From Saccharibacillus sacchari DSM 19268 (GTDB lineage: Bacteria; Bacillota; Bacilli; Paenibacillales; Paenibacillaceae), in assembly GCF_000585395.1 (NCBI RefSeq), contig NZ_KK073875.1, positions 4,766,298 to 4,830,297 of the forward strand: a stretch of 64,000 nt of DNA. Direction: 5' to 3'. Shown here one piece after another: positions 50,497 through 59,783 of the stretch. A program made the position numbers and the translations under genes. Within the stretch, counting starts at the first letter, position 1, and every line of letters starts with the position of its first letter. The notes beneath the pieces are model-generated. The model saw nothing but the letters and a program-made list of their open reading frames with translations, did no database searches and was not told where the DNA came from.

Positions 50497-52338
50497 TTAT
50501 GCGTTAGCTTGAGCTTGCTTGCGTTGTTTCTCCGCACGCTCGCGCTCGCCTTTTTGCAGGATCTTCTTACGCAGACGAACGTTTTTCGGCGTGATTTCGC
50601 AGTATTCGTCGTCGTTCAGGTATTCCAAAGCTTGTTCCAAGGAGAACAGGCGCGGCGTTTTCATTTTAACGGTATCGTCCTTCGTTGCGGAACGTACGTT
50701 AGTCAGTTGTTTTTCGCGGCAAATGTTTACAACGATGTCGTTATCGCGCGTGTGTTCGCCAACGATCATGCCTTCGTAAACTTCTGCGCCCGGTTCAACG
50801 AACAATGTACCGCGATCTTCAACGCCGAGGATGCCGTACAGTGTCGAATTTCCGTTTTCCGTCGATACCAGAACGCCTTGGTGACGTCCGCCGACTTGAC
50901 CGCCGATCAGCGGGCCATAGCTGTCGAACGCATGGTTCATTACGCCGTAGCCGCGAGTCAGAGTCAGGAAGTTTGTACGGTAACCGATCAGACCACGAGC
51001 CGGAATCAGGAATTCCAGACGAACTTGGCCTGTACCGTTATTGATCATGTTGACCATTTCGGCTTTGCGCATGCCAAGGCTTTCCATAACGGCGCCCATG
51101 CTTTCTTCCGGTACATCGATCAGGAGACGTTCGATCGGCTCCATTTTCTTACCGTCAACTTCGCGCACGATAACTTCCGGCTTCGATACTTGCATTTCGT
51201 AGCCTTCGCGACGCATATTCTCGATCAGGATACCCAAGTGAAGTTCGCCGCGGCCCGATACGACAAACGCATCCGGGCTATCGGTTTCTTCAACGCGCAA
51301 GCTGACGTCCGTTTCCAGTTCGAAGAACAGACGGTCGCGCAATTTGCGGGAAGTGACCCATTTGCCTTCGCGGCCCGCGAACGGACTGTTGTTAACGAGG
51401 AACGTCATTTGCAGAGTAGGCTCGTCGATCTTGAGGACCGGCAAAGCTTCCGGCTTTTGCGGATCGGCGATCGTTTCACCGATGTTGATGTCCTTGATAC
51501 CCGCGATCGCGATGATGTCGCCGGCGCCGGCTTGTTCGATCTCGACGCGTTTCAGGCCTTGGAAGCCGAACAGCTTCTCGATGCGGGCTTGCTTCATTCC
51601 GCCTTCGCGCGTCATGACGGCAACGGATTGACCTTGACGGATCACGCCGCGGTTAACGCGACCGATCGCGATACGACCCAGGTATTCGTTGTAGTCCATC
51701 AGCGTTACGAGGAATTGCAGCGGATCTACCGTGCTTTCCGTCGGGGACGGGATATGCTCGATGATCGTGTCGTACATCGCCTTCATGTTGTCGTCTTGTT
51801 TCGCGGAATCAAGGCTCGACGTACCGTTCAGCGCGGATGCGTACACGACCGGGAAGTCGAGTTGGTGATCGTTTGCGCCCAGTTCGATGAACAGGTCGAG
51901 CACTTCGTCGATGACTTCGGACGGACGAGCCGCCGGACGGTCAATCTTGTTCACGACAACGATCGGAGTCAGGTTGTGCGCCAAAGCTTTGCCCAATACG
52001 AAACGAGTTTGCGGCATGCAGCCTTCGTAAGCGTCAACGACGAGCAGAACGCCGTCAACCATCTTCATGATCCGTTCCACTTCACCGCCGAAGTCGGCGT
52101 GTCCTGGAGTATCCACAATGTTAATCAGGAAATCTTTATAGGTAATCGCCGTATTTTTCGCCAGAATCGTAATACCGCGTTCTCTTTCGAGATCGTTGGA
52201 GTCCATGGCGCGCTCCTGCACATGCTCGTGGTCGCGGAAGATACCGGATTGTTGCAGCAGTTTGTCCACCAGCGTCGTTTTACCGTGGTCGACGTGAGCG
52301 ATAATCGCGATATTGCGGATTTGTTCTCTCGAATGCAT
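50497..52338 (-). CDS. typA: TypA/BipA translational GTPase
   Basis: Ribosome-associated GTPase (613 aa) involved in 50S assembly and stress or cold growth. G1 is [10 protein letters not shown] near residue 18, G3 [10 protein letters not shown], and G4 [10 protein letters not shown]. The EF-G-like domains II, III and V and the BipA-specific C-terminal domain follow. It corresponds to B. subtilis ylaG. Confidence 0.97.
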   Translation of the reverse strand: MHSREQIRNIAIIAHVDHGKTTLVDKLLQQSGIFRDHEHVQERAMDSNDLERERGITILAKNTAITYKDFLINIVDTPGHADFGGEVERIMKMVDGVLLVVDAYEGCMPQTRFVLGKALAHNLTPIVVVNKIDRPAARPSEVIDEVLDLFIELGANDHQLDFPVVYASALNGTSSLDSAKQDDNMKAMYDTIIEHIPSPTESTVDPLQFLVTLMDYNEYLGRIAIGRVNRGVIRQGQSVAVMTREGGMKQARIEKLFGFQGLKRVEIEQAGAGDIIAIAGIKDINIGETIADPQKPEALPVLKIDEPTLQMTFLVNNSPFAGREGKWVTSRKLRDRLFFELETDVSLRVEETDSPDAFVVSGRGELHLGILIENMRREGYEMQVSKPEVIVREVDGKKMEPIERLLIDVPEESMGAVMESLGMRKAEMVNMINNGTGQVRLEFLIPARGLIGYRTNFLTLTRGYGVMNHAFDSYGPLIGGQVGGRHQGVLVSTENGNSTLYGILGVEDRGTLFVEPGAEVYEGMIVGEHTRDNDIVVNICREKQLTNVRSATKDDTVKMKTPRLFSLEQALEYLNDDEYCEITPKNVRLRKKILQKGERERAEKQRKQAQANA

Positions 52339-52394
52339 GAATGGAATGTTCCCTTCTCTATTAAAAATGTTAAAAAACGGATACTAGTGGTTCT

Positions 52395-52428
52395 CACAAA
52401 AGAAGCGTCCGGCAATCTCGCCGACGCT
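52395..52428 (-). terminator. Terminator of the 52477-52989 gene
   Basis: 9-bp stem with one bulge (52404-52413 with 52420-52428) followed on the minus strand by TCTTTTG. Confidence 0.65.
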
Positions 52429-52476
52429 CCTCAATCCCTTTGATTATACATGATTTTCATGAAATTTCAAGCCTTT

Positions 52477-52989
52477 TTACATTTTGCGCCATCCGCTGCT
52501 TTTACCGCTCTGGGGTTCGGGCCAAAATAGCAACCAGGCTCCTGCAAGAATCAGAATAATCGAGAATGCGTAAAGAAAAAACGGACCCAACAAACTGAAA
52601 ATAAACAAGATCATCGATAAGCCGATCAAACCGAGCGAAGCGTAATAAATCCCTTTTGGACGTTGCGTATTCAGCAATGCGTATTCATAGAGACCTATAC
52701 CCGGGCCGAGCACGAATGCCGGCCACAACACTTCGATCAAGCCAAAGCCCCAAGTATTGCACAATGAGAATACAATTCCGTATACGGTCAACGTACCACC
52801 CGGCACAAGCGCCCACGCCGGAAGCGTACGGGCCGCAAAAGCCAAATGCAGCGCTACGCCGGGAATCAAAATCAGAAGCGGCCAGAAGACGCGACCGAGA
52901 AATGCGAATACGCCCCACTGTCCCAAAAGAATGATGAGTCCGGCAGTTAAAATAAAGATTCCGACAGCCTTCTTATTATTGTTTGGCAT
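52477..52989 (-). CDS. LiaF/DUF5668-like multi-helix membrane protein
   Basis: Membrane protein (170 aa) with about six short hydrophobic helices. The repeated helix-loop unit (VFAFLGRVFWPLLILIPGV; GLIEVLWPAFVLGPGIGLYE) resembles the LiaI/LiaF-type TM region, often involved in cell-envelope stress. No soluble domain is present. A short C-terminal tail ends in WRKM. It has its own terminator. Confidence 0.55.
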   Translation of the reverse strand: MPNNNKKAVGIFILTAGLIILLGQWGVFAFLGRVFWPLLILIPGVALHLAFAARTLPAWALVPGGTLTVYGIVFSLCNTWGFGLIEVLWPAFVLGPGIGLYEYALLNTQRPKGIYYASLGLIGLSMILFIFSLLGPFFLYAFSIILILAGAWLLFWPEPQSGKSSGWRKM

Positions 52990-53120
52990 CCGATTCTCTC
53001 CTTGCGGAATTTTCGCGTCGCCTTGCGTGGAGAGGGAGCGCGAGAACGCGTCCTTCCCTTTTGTTATCGGAATATTCCGGCTGTTTATTCAGTCATTAGG
53101 CAAAATTTTAACGATCTCGC

Positions 53121-54362
53121 TTAGAACCAGTCCTGCTTGATCGCGGCTTCCGCCTCTGCTGCTTCACGGCGCAAACGAGCACCGCCCGCCAACAATTCGA
53201 TCGTTTCCGTTCCGGCTGCCGCTTCTTCGATGAGACGCTCCAAATTCGGAGTCACCGCTTCGATCTTATTGACGATGCGCAAATTGGGATTGGTTGTCGG
53301 AGACTTCGGAACAAACAACGTGCAGCAATCCTCATACGGCAAAATGGACGTTTCGTACGTTCCGATCTTTCGCGACAAGCGAATGATTTCATCCTTGTCC
53401 GTCATGACCAACGGCCGCAGAATCGGCAGCTCGGTCGCGCGTTCGATCACGTTCATGCTCGGCAGCGTTTGGCTGGCGACCTGCCCCAGACTTTCGCCCG
53501 TGACGAGCGCCAATGCTTTTTCACGCTCGGCAACCTTCGTCGCGATCCGCAGCATGGCCCGGCGCATCAATGTAATCATAAGATTATCTTGACCCATTTG
53601 CGTAAAAGAGGTCTGAACTTCGGTAAAAGGCACGATATGCAAGCGCACCTTGCCTGCATACTCCGCCAGTCCCTGCGCCAAATCAACAACTTTTTCTTTG
53701 GCTTTTTCGCTCGTGAACGGATAGCTATGGAAATGGATGCATTCCAGCTCAAGTCCGCGTCGCAGCGCCGACCAACCGGCGACGGGACTGTCGATCCCTC
53801 CGGAAAGAAGAAGCAGCGCTTTGCCGTTCGTTCCGAGCGGGAAGCCGCCTACGCCGGGAATCACTTCTCCATATACGTATGCCGCTTTATCACGGATTTC
53901 CACGCGCAGCTCCAACTCCGGATTGCGCACATCTACCTTCAACAACGAGAAACGCTTAAGCAGCGGAGTCGCGACTAACGGATTCGATTCCTGCGAGGAG
54001 TGAGGGAAGTCTTTCCACACCCGTCGAACATTGGTCTTGAACGTCGTTTCCCGATCCAGTTCCATGGATTCGATCAGTTCTCCGGCTGCACGGATAATTT
54101 CATCCAATTCCGGCTGCACGGCACGAACCGGACTGAGCGACGTCATTCCAAATACGTTTTGCAGGATCGGAATTAACGTTTCGACGTTTTCGCTGCCGGG
54201 ATCGACATAAATCCGTCCGAATTCGCGGCGGATTTTGGCATCGGGATACGGACGCATCAGCGCGCGAACATGTTCGACCGCCGCCTTTTCAAAACGAGCA
54301 CGATTGCGCCCTTTAAGCGTAACTTCGCCGAAACGAAGCAGCAAATAATCATATTTCTTCAT
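53121..54362 (-). CDS. thiI: ThiI, tRNA 4-thiouridine sulfurtransferase
   Basis: Cytosolic enzyme (413 aa) modifying U8 of tRNA and supplying sulfur for thiamine. An N-terminal ferredoxin-like/THUMP region is followed by the PP-loop LLLLSGGIDSPVAGW near residue 184. There is no C-terminal rhodanese domain, as in B. subtilis, where a partner cysteine desulfurase provides sulfur. That partner is the adjacent gene, three bases upstream. Confidence 0.96.
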   Translation of the reverse strand: MKKYDYLLLRFGEVTLKGRNRARFEKAAVEHVRALMRPYPDAKIRREFGRIYVDPGSENVETLIPILQNVFGMTSLSPVRAVQPELDEIIRAAGELIESMELDRETTFKTNVRRVWKDFPHSSQESNPLVATPLLKRFSLLKVDVRNPELELRVEIRDKAAYVYGEVIPGVGGFPLGTNGKALLLLSGGIDSPVAGWSALRRGLELECIHFHSYPFTSEKAKEKVVDLAQGLAEYAGKVRLHIVPFTEVQTSFTQMGQDNLMITLMRRAMLRIATKVAEREKALALVTGESLGQVASQTLPSMNVIERATELPILRPLVMTDKDEIIRLSRKIGTYETSILPYEDCCTLFVPKSPTTNPNLRIVNKIEAVTPNLERLIEEAAAGTETIELLAGGARLRREAAEAEAAIKQDWF

Positions 54363-54365
54363 GTA

Positions 54366-55520
54366 TTATCTTTTTCTCCCCTCAAGCGGTGCAAGACGTT
54401 CTACGGCACTGCCGATCACTTTCACTAGTTCCCGAATCTCGGATTGCCCGTGCTCATCGCCCAAGCTGATTCGAATGCCGGATATCGCCTCTTCATGCCC
54501 CCGCCCCATCGCGCTGAGCACGCGGCTCGGCTTCTCCGTTTTTGCCGAACAGGCCGATTGGGCGGACACTTGCACTCCGAGCTCTTCCAGCGCATTCAGA
54601 ATCACCTGAGATTTCAAGCCCGAAAATGTAAAATGTATAATATGCGGCGATGATTGCTCCGGCTCGGTCAATCGAAGCCCGGCATGTCGATTGACTTCAG
54701 CCGTCACCATCTCACGCAGCGCATTCATTTTTTTTGCACGTTGCGTTCGTCCTTCTGCCGCTAAACGGAAAGCTTTCGCCGCGCCCACGATGGCTGCCAC
54801 ATTCTCCGTTCCTGCCCGCAGACCGTTTTCTTGACCGCCTCCGGAGAACAGAGGAAACAGGCGAACACCTTCGCGCACATAAAGAATACCTACTCCCCGC
54901 GGTCCGCTGATCTTATGGGCAGATAAACTGTACAGGTCGATACCCGCTTTGTTCAAATCAAGCGAAAGCTGACTAAAACCCTGTACGCCATCGACATGAA
55001 AGCGGACGCGCGGGTGAAGTTTTTTCAGCTGTTGGCCGATTTGCGCAATAGGTTGCACGGCACCCGTTTCGTTGTTTACATGCATAACACTGACCAGTGC
55101 GGTATCTTCGCGGACAGCGGCAAGCACGGCTTCAAGAGATACGATGCCGTCGGCTTCAGGCTTTACGTAAGTCGCTTCGAAGCCTAACTCCTCTAATTGC
55201 TGACAACTTTCATATACGGAGGCATGCTCGATCGCCGTGGTCACGATATGTGTTTTTCTATCTTTCCGACCCAACATCATGCCTTTAATAGCTAGATTGT
55301 TACTCTCGGTGGCACCGGAGGTGAAAATGATTTCTGTAGGCTTAACGCCTCCAATTGCAGCGGCACACACTTCTCGCGACCGTTCCAGCAGCCTCGAAGC
55401 CGCTTCGCCGCCGCGATGGATCGATGACGGATTCCCGCTATGCTCCTCCATCACCTCAGCCATGGTTCGGATGACATCCGAAGCAGTCGGGGTCGACGCC
55501 GCGTGATCAAAATTCAACAT
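54366..55520 (-). CDS. nifS: Cysteine desulfurase (NifS/IscS family)
   Basis: PLP enzyme (384 aa) producing persulfide from cysteine. The PLP lysine is in SLSAHKISGPRGVG near residue 203; the N-terminal FDHAASTPTASDVI and the His in MHVNNETGAVQ are conserved. The active cysteine lies in SAQSACSAKTEK. Its coupling to thiI points to tRNA thiolation (NifZ/YrvO-like pairing in B. subtilis). Confidence 0.95.
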   Translation of the reverse strand: MLNFDHAASTPTASDVIRTMAEVMEEHSGNPSSIHRGGEAASRLLERSREVCAAAIGGVKPTEIIFTSGATESNNLAIKGMMLGRKDRKTHIVTTAIEHASVYESCQQLEELGFEATYVKPEADGIVSLEAVLAAVREDTALVSVMHVNNETGAVQPIAQIGQQLKKLHPRVRFHVDGVQGFSQLSLDLNKAGIDLYSLSAHKISGPRGVGILYVREGVRLFPLFSGGGQENGLRAGTENVAAIVGAAKAFRLAAEGRTQRAKKMNALREMVTAEVNRHAGLRLTEPEQSSPHIIHFTFSGLKSQVILNALEELGVQVSAQSACSAKTEKPSRVLSAMGRGHEEAISGIRISLGDEHGQSEIRELVKVIGSAVERLAPLEGRKR

Positions 55521-55585
55521 GCCTTGAGCCTTCTTTCCTTACGTCGATTCTTCTATCTTATCGTGTATCGCCTATTCTTCCAAAC

Positions 55586-55664
55586 AGCAAAAAGATCAAA
55601 AAGGATAGGCTAGCATCTCGTCTGAACAAGACAAGCTACAAGCAGCTTTCCCTCTTTGATCTTT
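55586..55664 (-). terminator. Long-loop terminator after the transglycosylase gene or nifS upstream region
   Basis: AAAGATCAAA (55591-55600) and TTTGATCTTT (55655-55664) pair over a 54-base loop. On the minus strand the hairpin is followed by TTTTTGC. It lies between nifS start and the SLT stop, so with minus-strand transcription it would end the SLT-ypuI transcript. Confidence 0.55.
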
Positions 55665-55682
55665 ACCTGATCCTGGGACGGC

Positions 55683-56444
55683 TCAGATATATTTGGTTTG
55701 GGCGGATTCAACCCGGCCGACATATTTCTGCGTTTCGCGCGGAAGTTGATCAAACTTGGCGTTCAGATCTTCTTCGGTACGGATTCCGAGACGTTGAAGC
55801 GTTCCAGGCCCTGCATTGTAAGCAGCAAGAGCAAGACGTTGGGAGCCTCCGAAGCGGATCAACATCGAAGCGATATAGCTGGAACCGCCATTGATGTTTT
55901 GTTCGGGGTCGAAGGAATTCGTTACGCCCAGCCCGGCAGCTGTTCCGTCCATCAACTGCATCAACCCTTTCGCTCCTGCGCCGGATTGCGCATTAGGATT
56001 GAAGGACGATTCAGCATCGATGATTCCGTTAATGAGCGATTGCGGGATGCCGTATTTGGCACTCGCAGCTTGTACAATATCCGCGTATTGCGCGGCTCCC
56101 GTATTCGGCGTGCCCGATCTTACTTTTGGTTCGGATACCTGAGGCATCTCGATCTTGGCAGCCGAACTGTCCAACGAAGAAGCTCCGTTTAACGACATCG
56201 CGCCCTTTTTGAGCGAATCGACCTGATCGGCAGGCAGCGAAATGGCTGCCAGCGTCTTGAGCAACTCTTCTGCGGAGATCGAATTCGTCCCGGACTGTTC
56301 CATTTTTTGCTGCAAAAGCGCCGCAAAAACAGACGAGTCGATCTTGCCCTGTGCCATATTATTGAGAGAAGACTTGTCCAAATTCATGCTATCCATCCAC
56401 TGGAATTCGATAAGCTGCTTGGCTGTCTTCGGTTCGATAATCAT
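55683..56444 (-). CDS. Lytic transglycosylase (SLT domain)
   Basis: Peptidoglycan lytic transglycosylase (253 aa). The C-terminal SLT domain has the catalytic glutamate in GIIDAESSFNPNAQSGAGAKG and LMQLMDGTAAGLGVTNSFDPE, with AAYNAGPGTLQRLG near the end. The N-terminal half is a low-complexity regulatory region and no signal peptide is seen. B. subtilis YjbJ-type and some Paenibacillus SLT proteins share this. The ATG at 56444 has GGAAGGGG ten bases upstream; the ATG at 56453 is too close to it. Confidence 0.88.
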   Translation of the reverse strand: MIIEPKTAKQLIEFQWMDSMNLDKSSLNNMAQGKIDSSVFAALLQQKMEQSGTNSISAEELLKTLAAISLPADQVDSLKKGAMSLNGASSLDSSAAKIEMPQVSEPKVRSGTPNTGAAQYADIVQAASAKYGIPQSLINGIIDAESSFNPNAQSGAGAKGLMQLMDGTAAGLGVTNSFDPEQNINGGSSYIASMLIRFGGSQRLALAAYNAGPGTLQRLGIRTEEDLNAKFDQLPRETQKYVGRVESAQTKYI

Positions 56445-56542
56445 CGGTAGCATTCCCCTTCCTCGGTGTTAAATCCAGCTTAGCCCCGACAGACCAGGTT
56501 TGCAAAGGGACTTACGGACCGGTTATCCGGGATTCCGCCTAT

Positions 56543-57043
56543 TTAAGAGCGCGGTGCGCTCATGCGACGCTGGCTCAAGTAATCGCTCTCGTAGTAATCC
56601 AGGTCATCGCGCAGCTCTTCATATGTTTTGGTTACGTCCAGAATGATCTCGCGCGCCGGAGCGGCAATCTGTCTGCGGAAACGAATCGCTTCCTGCCCCG
56701 TGTAAGCGTAACGGCCATCTTCGGCATAACATTCGTTTTTCGGATAAAAGAAACTATTGATAACATTATGGTACACCTTGTACAGTGTATCTTCCGCGGA
56801 ATTCACGTCGAAATTGGCCCGACGAAGCAGCACTCCGATTTTTTCGGAGGACGTTTCCGAGAACACGAGCAGATGGCGAAGATCAGACAAAAATCCCTTG
56901 TAGTAAGCAACTTCTTCCTCGTCCTGCGACTCCGCAAGCTGAGGCAGCGAATACTCATTCAAAAAAGCTTCGACTCTCAGGCTGGCGGCTTTCAACTTTT
57001 CTCTGGTTGATTCACATAATTTCTGTACGTTAGGCGCTGACAT
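56543..57043 (-). CDS. ypuI: YpuI/DUF3907 family protein
   Basis: Cytosolic protein of unknown function (166 aa). YYKGFLSDLRHLLVFSE, KIGVLLRRANF, NSFFYPKNECYAEDGRYAYTG and the acidic DDLDYYESDYLSQRRM end match the DUF3907 family. The ATG at 57043 has AAGGGGGA nine bases upstream; a longer start has no support. Its 5' side faces the structured non-coding region. Confidence 0.85.
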   Translation of the reverse strand: MSAPNVQKLCESTREKLKAASLRVEAFLNEYSLPQLAESQDEEEVAYYKGFLSDLRHLLVFSETSSEKIGVLLRRANFDVNSAEDTLYKVYHNVINSFFYPKNECYAEDGRYAYTGQEAIRFRRQIAAPAREIILDVTKTYEELRDDLDYYESDYLSQRRMSAPRS

Positions 57044-57177
57044 AACGGCGTTTCCCCCTTGGTATTTGATCGCGCACTCGGCGCGAACCGGGTTTCCTTG
57101 CAAACCCAATTCTTGCTCCGTCCATCGTAGCATAAATTTTAAGCAAAAGCATCCGGCGAGCGGGCAATAAAGCTAAC

Positions 57178-57377
57178 TGATAAACAATAGTTATCAGTTG
57201 CAAAGACAACGACACGCAGAGTCGCAGTCGAAACATTTGCAACCAGTTGCGAAGGTGGCGACATGTAGAGTCGCAAGCGGATCATTCGCAACCAGTTGTA
57301 AAGACAGCGACACGTAGAGTCGCAGGCGAACCGTTTGTAACCAGTTGCGAAGGTGGCGACATATAGAGTCGCTTATT
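57178..57377. repeat. Four-unit 49-bp tandem array of hairpins
   Basis: Units are at 57191-57239, 57240-57288, 57289-57337 and 57338-57377 (last incomplete). Each has an inner (G)CGAC/GTCG(C) stem with a 7-base AYRYAGA loop and an outer GTTGNNAA/TTNNCAAC stem closing into the next unit. Outer pairs vary with compensation (CA/TG in unit 1, CG/CG in unit 2). Units 1 and 3, and 2 and 4, are most alike. A period of 49 rules out a coding repeat. An AACTGATAA/TTATCAGTT palindrome (57176-57200) starts the array. Confidence 0.85.
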
Positions 57378-57400
57378 AAATTCCTATCCATAGAAGAAGC

Positions 57401-57608
57401 CTAGCGGCTGCGGGAGAAATTCGTTAGCATATGCTTTCGATGTGCCTTTCTTCGAAAGGCTTCAGGTCGCGTGTTGCATTTGAGAAGCTGAATTGGAATT
57501 CTCATAGGAAGCTTCCCAAATGCAAAGACGAACACAAATAGCATATGCTTCCGAAGTGCATTTCTTCGAAATGCTTTACCTACACTGAATTTCTCCCTCC
57601 GCCTATTG
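57401..57608 (+). repeat. Nested-palindrome repeat, copy 3 (expanded)
   Basis: Outer stem 57412-57422 with 57587-57597 (11 of 11 bp). Inner stem 57474-57489 with 57510-57525 (15 of 16), loop with GAATTGGAAT. CAAAGRCGA after the inner stem and CCCTCCGC at the end are shared with copies 1 and 2. Between outer and inner stems are two direct repeats (about 57425-57462 and 57538-57575) beginning TAGCATATGCTT. Each repeat ends in a small hairpin, GCCTTT/AAAGGC in one and GCATTT/AAATGC in the other, with the same CTTCG loop. Confidence 0.8.
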
Positions 57609-57619
57609 GCGTTGTTAAA

Positions 57620-58020
57620 GTCTAAGTCATTTGAAATTCAAGATTACTTACATTTAAGCAAAGTTCAGATTATAAGATGTACAATGCGCTTTATTGCACA
57701 CTTTTGGCATAATAGCTCTCTGCATGACTTTCTTATTCAATGACTCTTGCTTGTTTGCCAAAATGCTGACTATTTGACCACTTTTCTTTCCAAAAAAGCT
57801 GAAAATACAGACTAAATTGATGTTTTGTGCACATTTTTCGATAAAAAGAGCCGTTTGAGCTTTTTAAAGGCGAAAATGTGAGCATATCATCAACATTTTA
57901 TTCTCATAAGGAAAGATTTTCTCTATTTTTTTGACGTAACGTCAACACTTGAATTTGTGAGCCAATAAATTGGCCTTTCACCTACTACTTAACCGCCATG
58001 CCGATTTCAAAACTTTTCTT
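57620..58020. other. AT-rich non-coding stretch with a sharp dyad
   Basis: About 400 bases of clearly lower GC than the flanks and without a convincing open frame or Shine-Dalgarno. It contains TTGACGT-A-ACGTCAA (57931-57945), a perfect 7-bp dyad of operator type. A weak plus-strand promoter (TTACAT, 17 bases, TATAAG, about 57645-57673) is possible. No gene is seen between 57044 and 58190. Confidence 0.5.
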
Positions 58021-58058
58021 CTGTTCCGACGGCCGGAGTTGAATGAAAAGAACGAAAC

Positions 58059-58103
58059 GCAAAACGGCGTCCGCTTTCTTCGATAACGAAGAAAGCGGAC
58101 GCC
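58059..58103 (-). terminator. Terminator of rnpB
   Basis: Perfect 17-bp stem (58066-58082 with 58087-58103, loop of four) followed on the minus strand by GTTTTGCGTTTC. It lies about 90 bases past the rnpB 3' end. Confidence 0.88.
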
Positions 58104-58191
58104 GCCGATCGGATTGTTCGTGCAAACAATTTTCACGTTTCTTGAAGCACCGATTGCTCGGGCGATCAAGAAGCTTGTCGGGTTGCGTCAG

Positions 58192-58614
58192 TTCGGAAAG
58201 TTTACCGTAAGCCGGGTTCTGTGCTGCTTTGCGGTACAGACGGGAACTACCCTCCCGCTTTGAGCGACAATCATCTGTCTAGGCCGTTTATTGCTAAACG
58301 GCTCAAGCGACCAACCTAAACGCACCCCGGGCAAGGGCTGTTTCCGGCAAAGCCAGGAACTGCGTTTCATTAGGTCTTGCTCCGGATGGGGTTTACCAGG
58401 GACGAAGTCACCAGCGCCCCTCGGAGTCTCTTACACTCCGGTTCCACCCTTACCTGTGCACGCCCGAAGGCGGCCATCGGCGGTCCATTTCTGTGGCACT
58501 AATCCTTCAGCTCGCGCTGACTGGACGTTATCCAGCATCCTGCCCTACGAAGCCCGGACTTTCCTCCCGTGCCGCCTTACGCGACACCGGCGATTGTCTG
58601 TTAAACTTCCCTTA
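58192..58614 (-). ncRNA. rnpB: RNase P RNA (class A-like)
   Basis: Catalytic RNA of RNase P, which trims tRNA 5' ends. On the minus strand GGAGGAAAGTCCGGGC marks the 5' core, GTGCCACAGAAA the middle and ACAGAACCCGGCTTAC the 3' core. P1 forms from GGGAAGTTTAA at the 5' end and TAAACTTTCC at the 3' end. CAGGATGCTGGATAACGTCC and the TTGAGCC...GGCCTAGA segment fit class A, not the B. subtilis class B sequence. Ends are estimated from P1. Confidence 0.93.
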
Positions 58615-58627
58615 AGCAACGGCACTT

Positions 58628-58656
58628 AGTATACCTCAAAAAAGTGCAGGCGACAA
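58628..58656 (-). promoter_or_regulatory. Promoter of rnpB
   Basis: TTGTCG (58651-58656), 17 bases, TATACT (58628-58633) on the minus strand, with a start about 6-8 bases before the predicted RNA 5' end. Confidence 0.75.
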
Positions 58657-58667
58657 GTGTTTTTTCT

Positions 58668-59783
58668 TTACACGAATCGGAAAGGTTCGGTGTTGGGTTC
58701 CGACGCGTGCACGGTCGTTTCGCTGCCGTTCCCGGCCAGCATTCGACCCAGCAAATCCGCCACTTCGCGCTTCATGATTTTTTCCGAGTTATGTCCGGGA
58801 TCGATAATCGCAAGTCCGGCCATCAGCGCGTCATGCGCCGTATGATAGTCGATGTCGCCGGTAATCAGCACGTCCGCGCCCTGGCGAATCGCATGATGAA
58901 TATATCGACTGCCCGAGCCGCCCAATACAGCCGCTTTTTTCACCAAACGCTCCGGGTCGCCCACTACGCGAGCCGCAGGCACGTCAAAGCCTTTTTTCAC
59001 GACTTCGGTCAACTCTGCTAAAGTCTTCGGTTCCGCCAGCTTGCCGATACGTCCCAGTCCATACGACTTACCCTTTTGCTCCAACGCATACAGGTCGTAA
59101 GCCACTTCTTCGTAAGGATGGGCTTTGAGCATCGCTTGTACGGCTTTGGAGCGCAGGTTTTCCGGAAGAACGGTTTCGATCCGAACTTCCTCCGCGCGCT
59201 CCAACTTGCCTACGCTGCCCAAATGCGGATTCGTTTGATCGCCCGGCAGGAACGTTCCGGTTCCCTCCGTATTGAAGCTGCAATGCGAATAATTGCCGAT
59301 CGCTCCCGCTCCGGCAGCAAGAATCGCATCCAGCACGCCTTGATGATGAGTTTTCGGCACAAAGACGACCAACTTGAAGAGCCGCTCGCTTTGCAGCTCT
59401 TCAAGCGGCTTCGGATCTGCGATCCCGACCAGATTCGCCATCCAATCGTTCATGCCGCCTTCCGCCACGTCCAGATTGGTATGGCTAATGTAAACGGCAA
59501 TATCGTGCTTGATCAGTTTTTCATATAAAGCGCCCGTCGGCGTATCCGTGCGCAGATTGGCGAGAGGGCGGAAAATGATCGCATGATGGGCCACGATCAG
59601 ATTGGCGCCCAGAGCAATGGCCTCATCCACTACTTCCGGCGTCACATCCAGCGCAACCAGCACTTTCGTGATTTCTTTATTCAACGTGCCGAGCTGCAAG
59701 CCGATCTTGTCGTTATCGACAGCCAACGATTTCGGCGCGAATTTCTCCATCAATTGAATGACGGTTTGTCCTTTGGCAAGCAT
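58668..59783 (-). CDS. yqfO: Nif3-like dinuclear metal-centre protein (YqfO)
   Basis: Cytosolic protein (371 aa) of the Nif3/GTP-cyclohydrolase-I-type-2 family. The metal ligands are in NLIVAHHAIIFRPL near residue 63, ITGDIDYHTAHDA and the C-terminal DPGHNSEKI. A central PII-like insert (about 130-230) matches the long Firmicute form. Function is not known with certainty. Its start overlaps trmK by 34 bases. Confidence 0.93.
   Translation of the reverse strand: MLAKGQTVIQLMEKFAPKSLAVDNDKIGLQLGTLNKEITKVLVALDVTPEVVDEAIALGANLIVAHHAIIFRPLANLRTDTPTGALYEKLIKHDIAVYISHTNLDVAEGGMNDWMANLVGIADPKPLEELQSERLFKLVVFVPKTHHQGVLDAILAAGAGAIGNYSHCSFNTEGTGTFLPGDQTNPHLGSVGKLERAEEVRIETVLPENLRSKAVQAMLKAHPYEEVAYDLYALEQKGKSYGLGRIGKLAEPKTLAELTEVVKKGFDVPAARVVGDPERLVKKAAVLGGSGSRYIHHAIRQGADVLITGDIDYHTAHDALMAGLAIIDPGHNSEKIMKREVADLLGRMLAGNGSETTVHASEPNTEPFRFV

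Noticed and set aside
57191..57377. Possible CRISPR array
   Set aside because: There are no unique spacers; repeats are joined directly and alternate between two types, and no cas gene is present.
57194..57391. Minus-strand open frames across the tandem array
   Set aside because: The repeat period is 49, not a multiple of three, so the frames shift between units and would not encode a repeat protein.
58291..58629. Open frame of 112 codons across rnpB
   Set aside because: The region is the RNase P RNA gene; no Shine-Dalgarno and no protein family.
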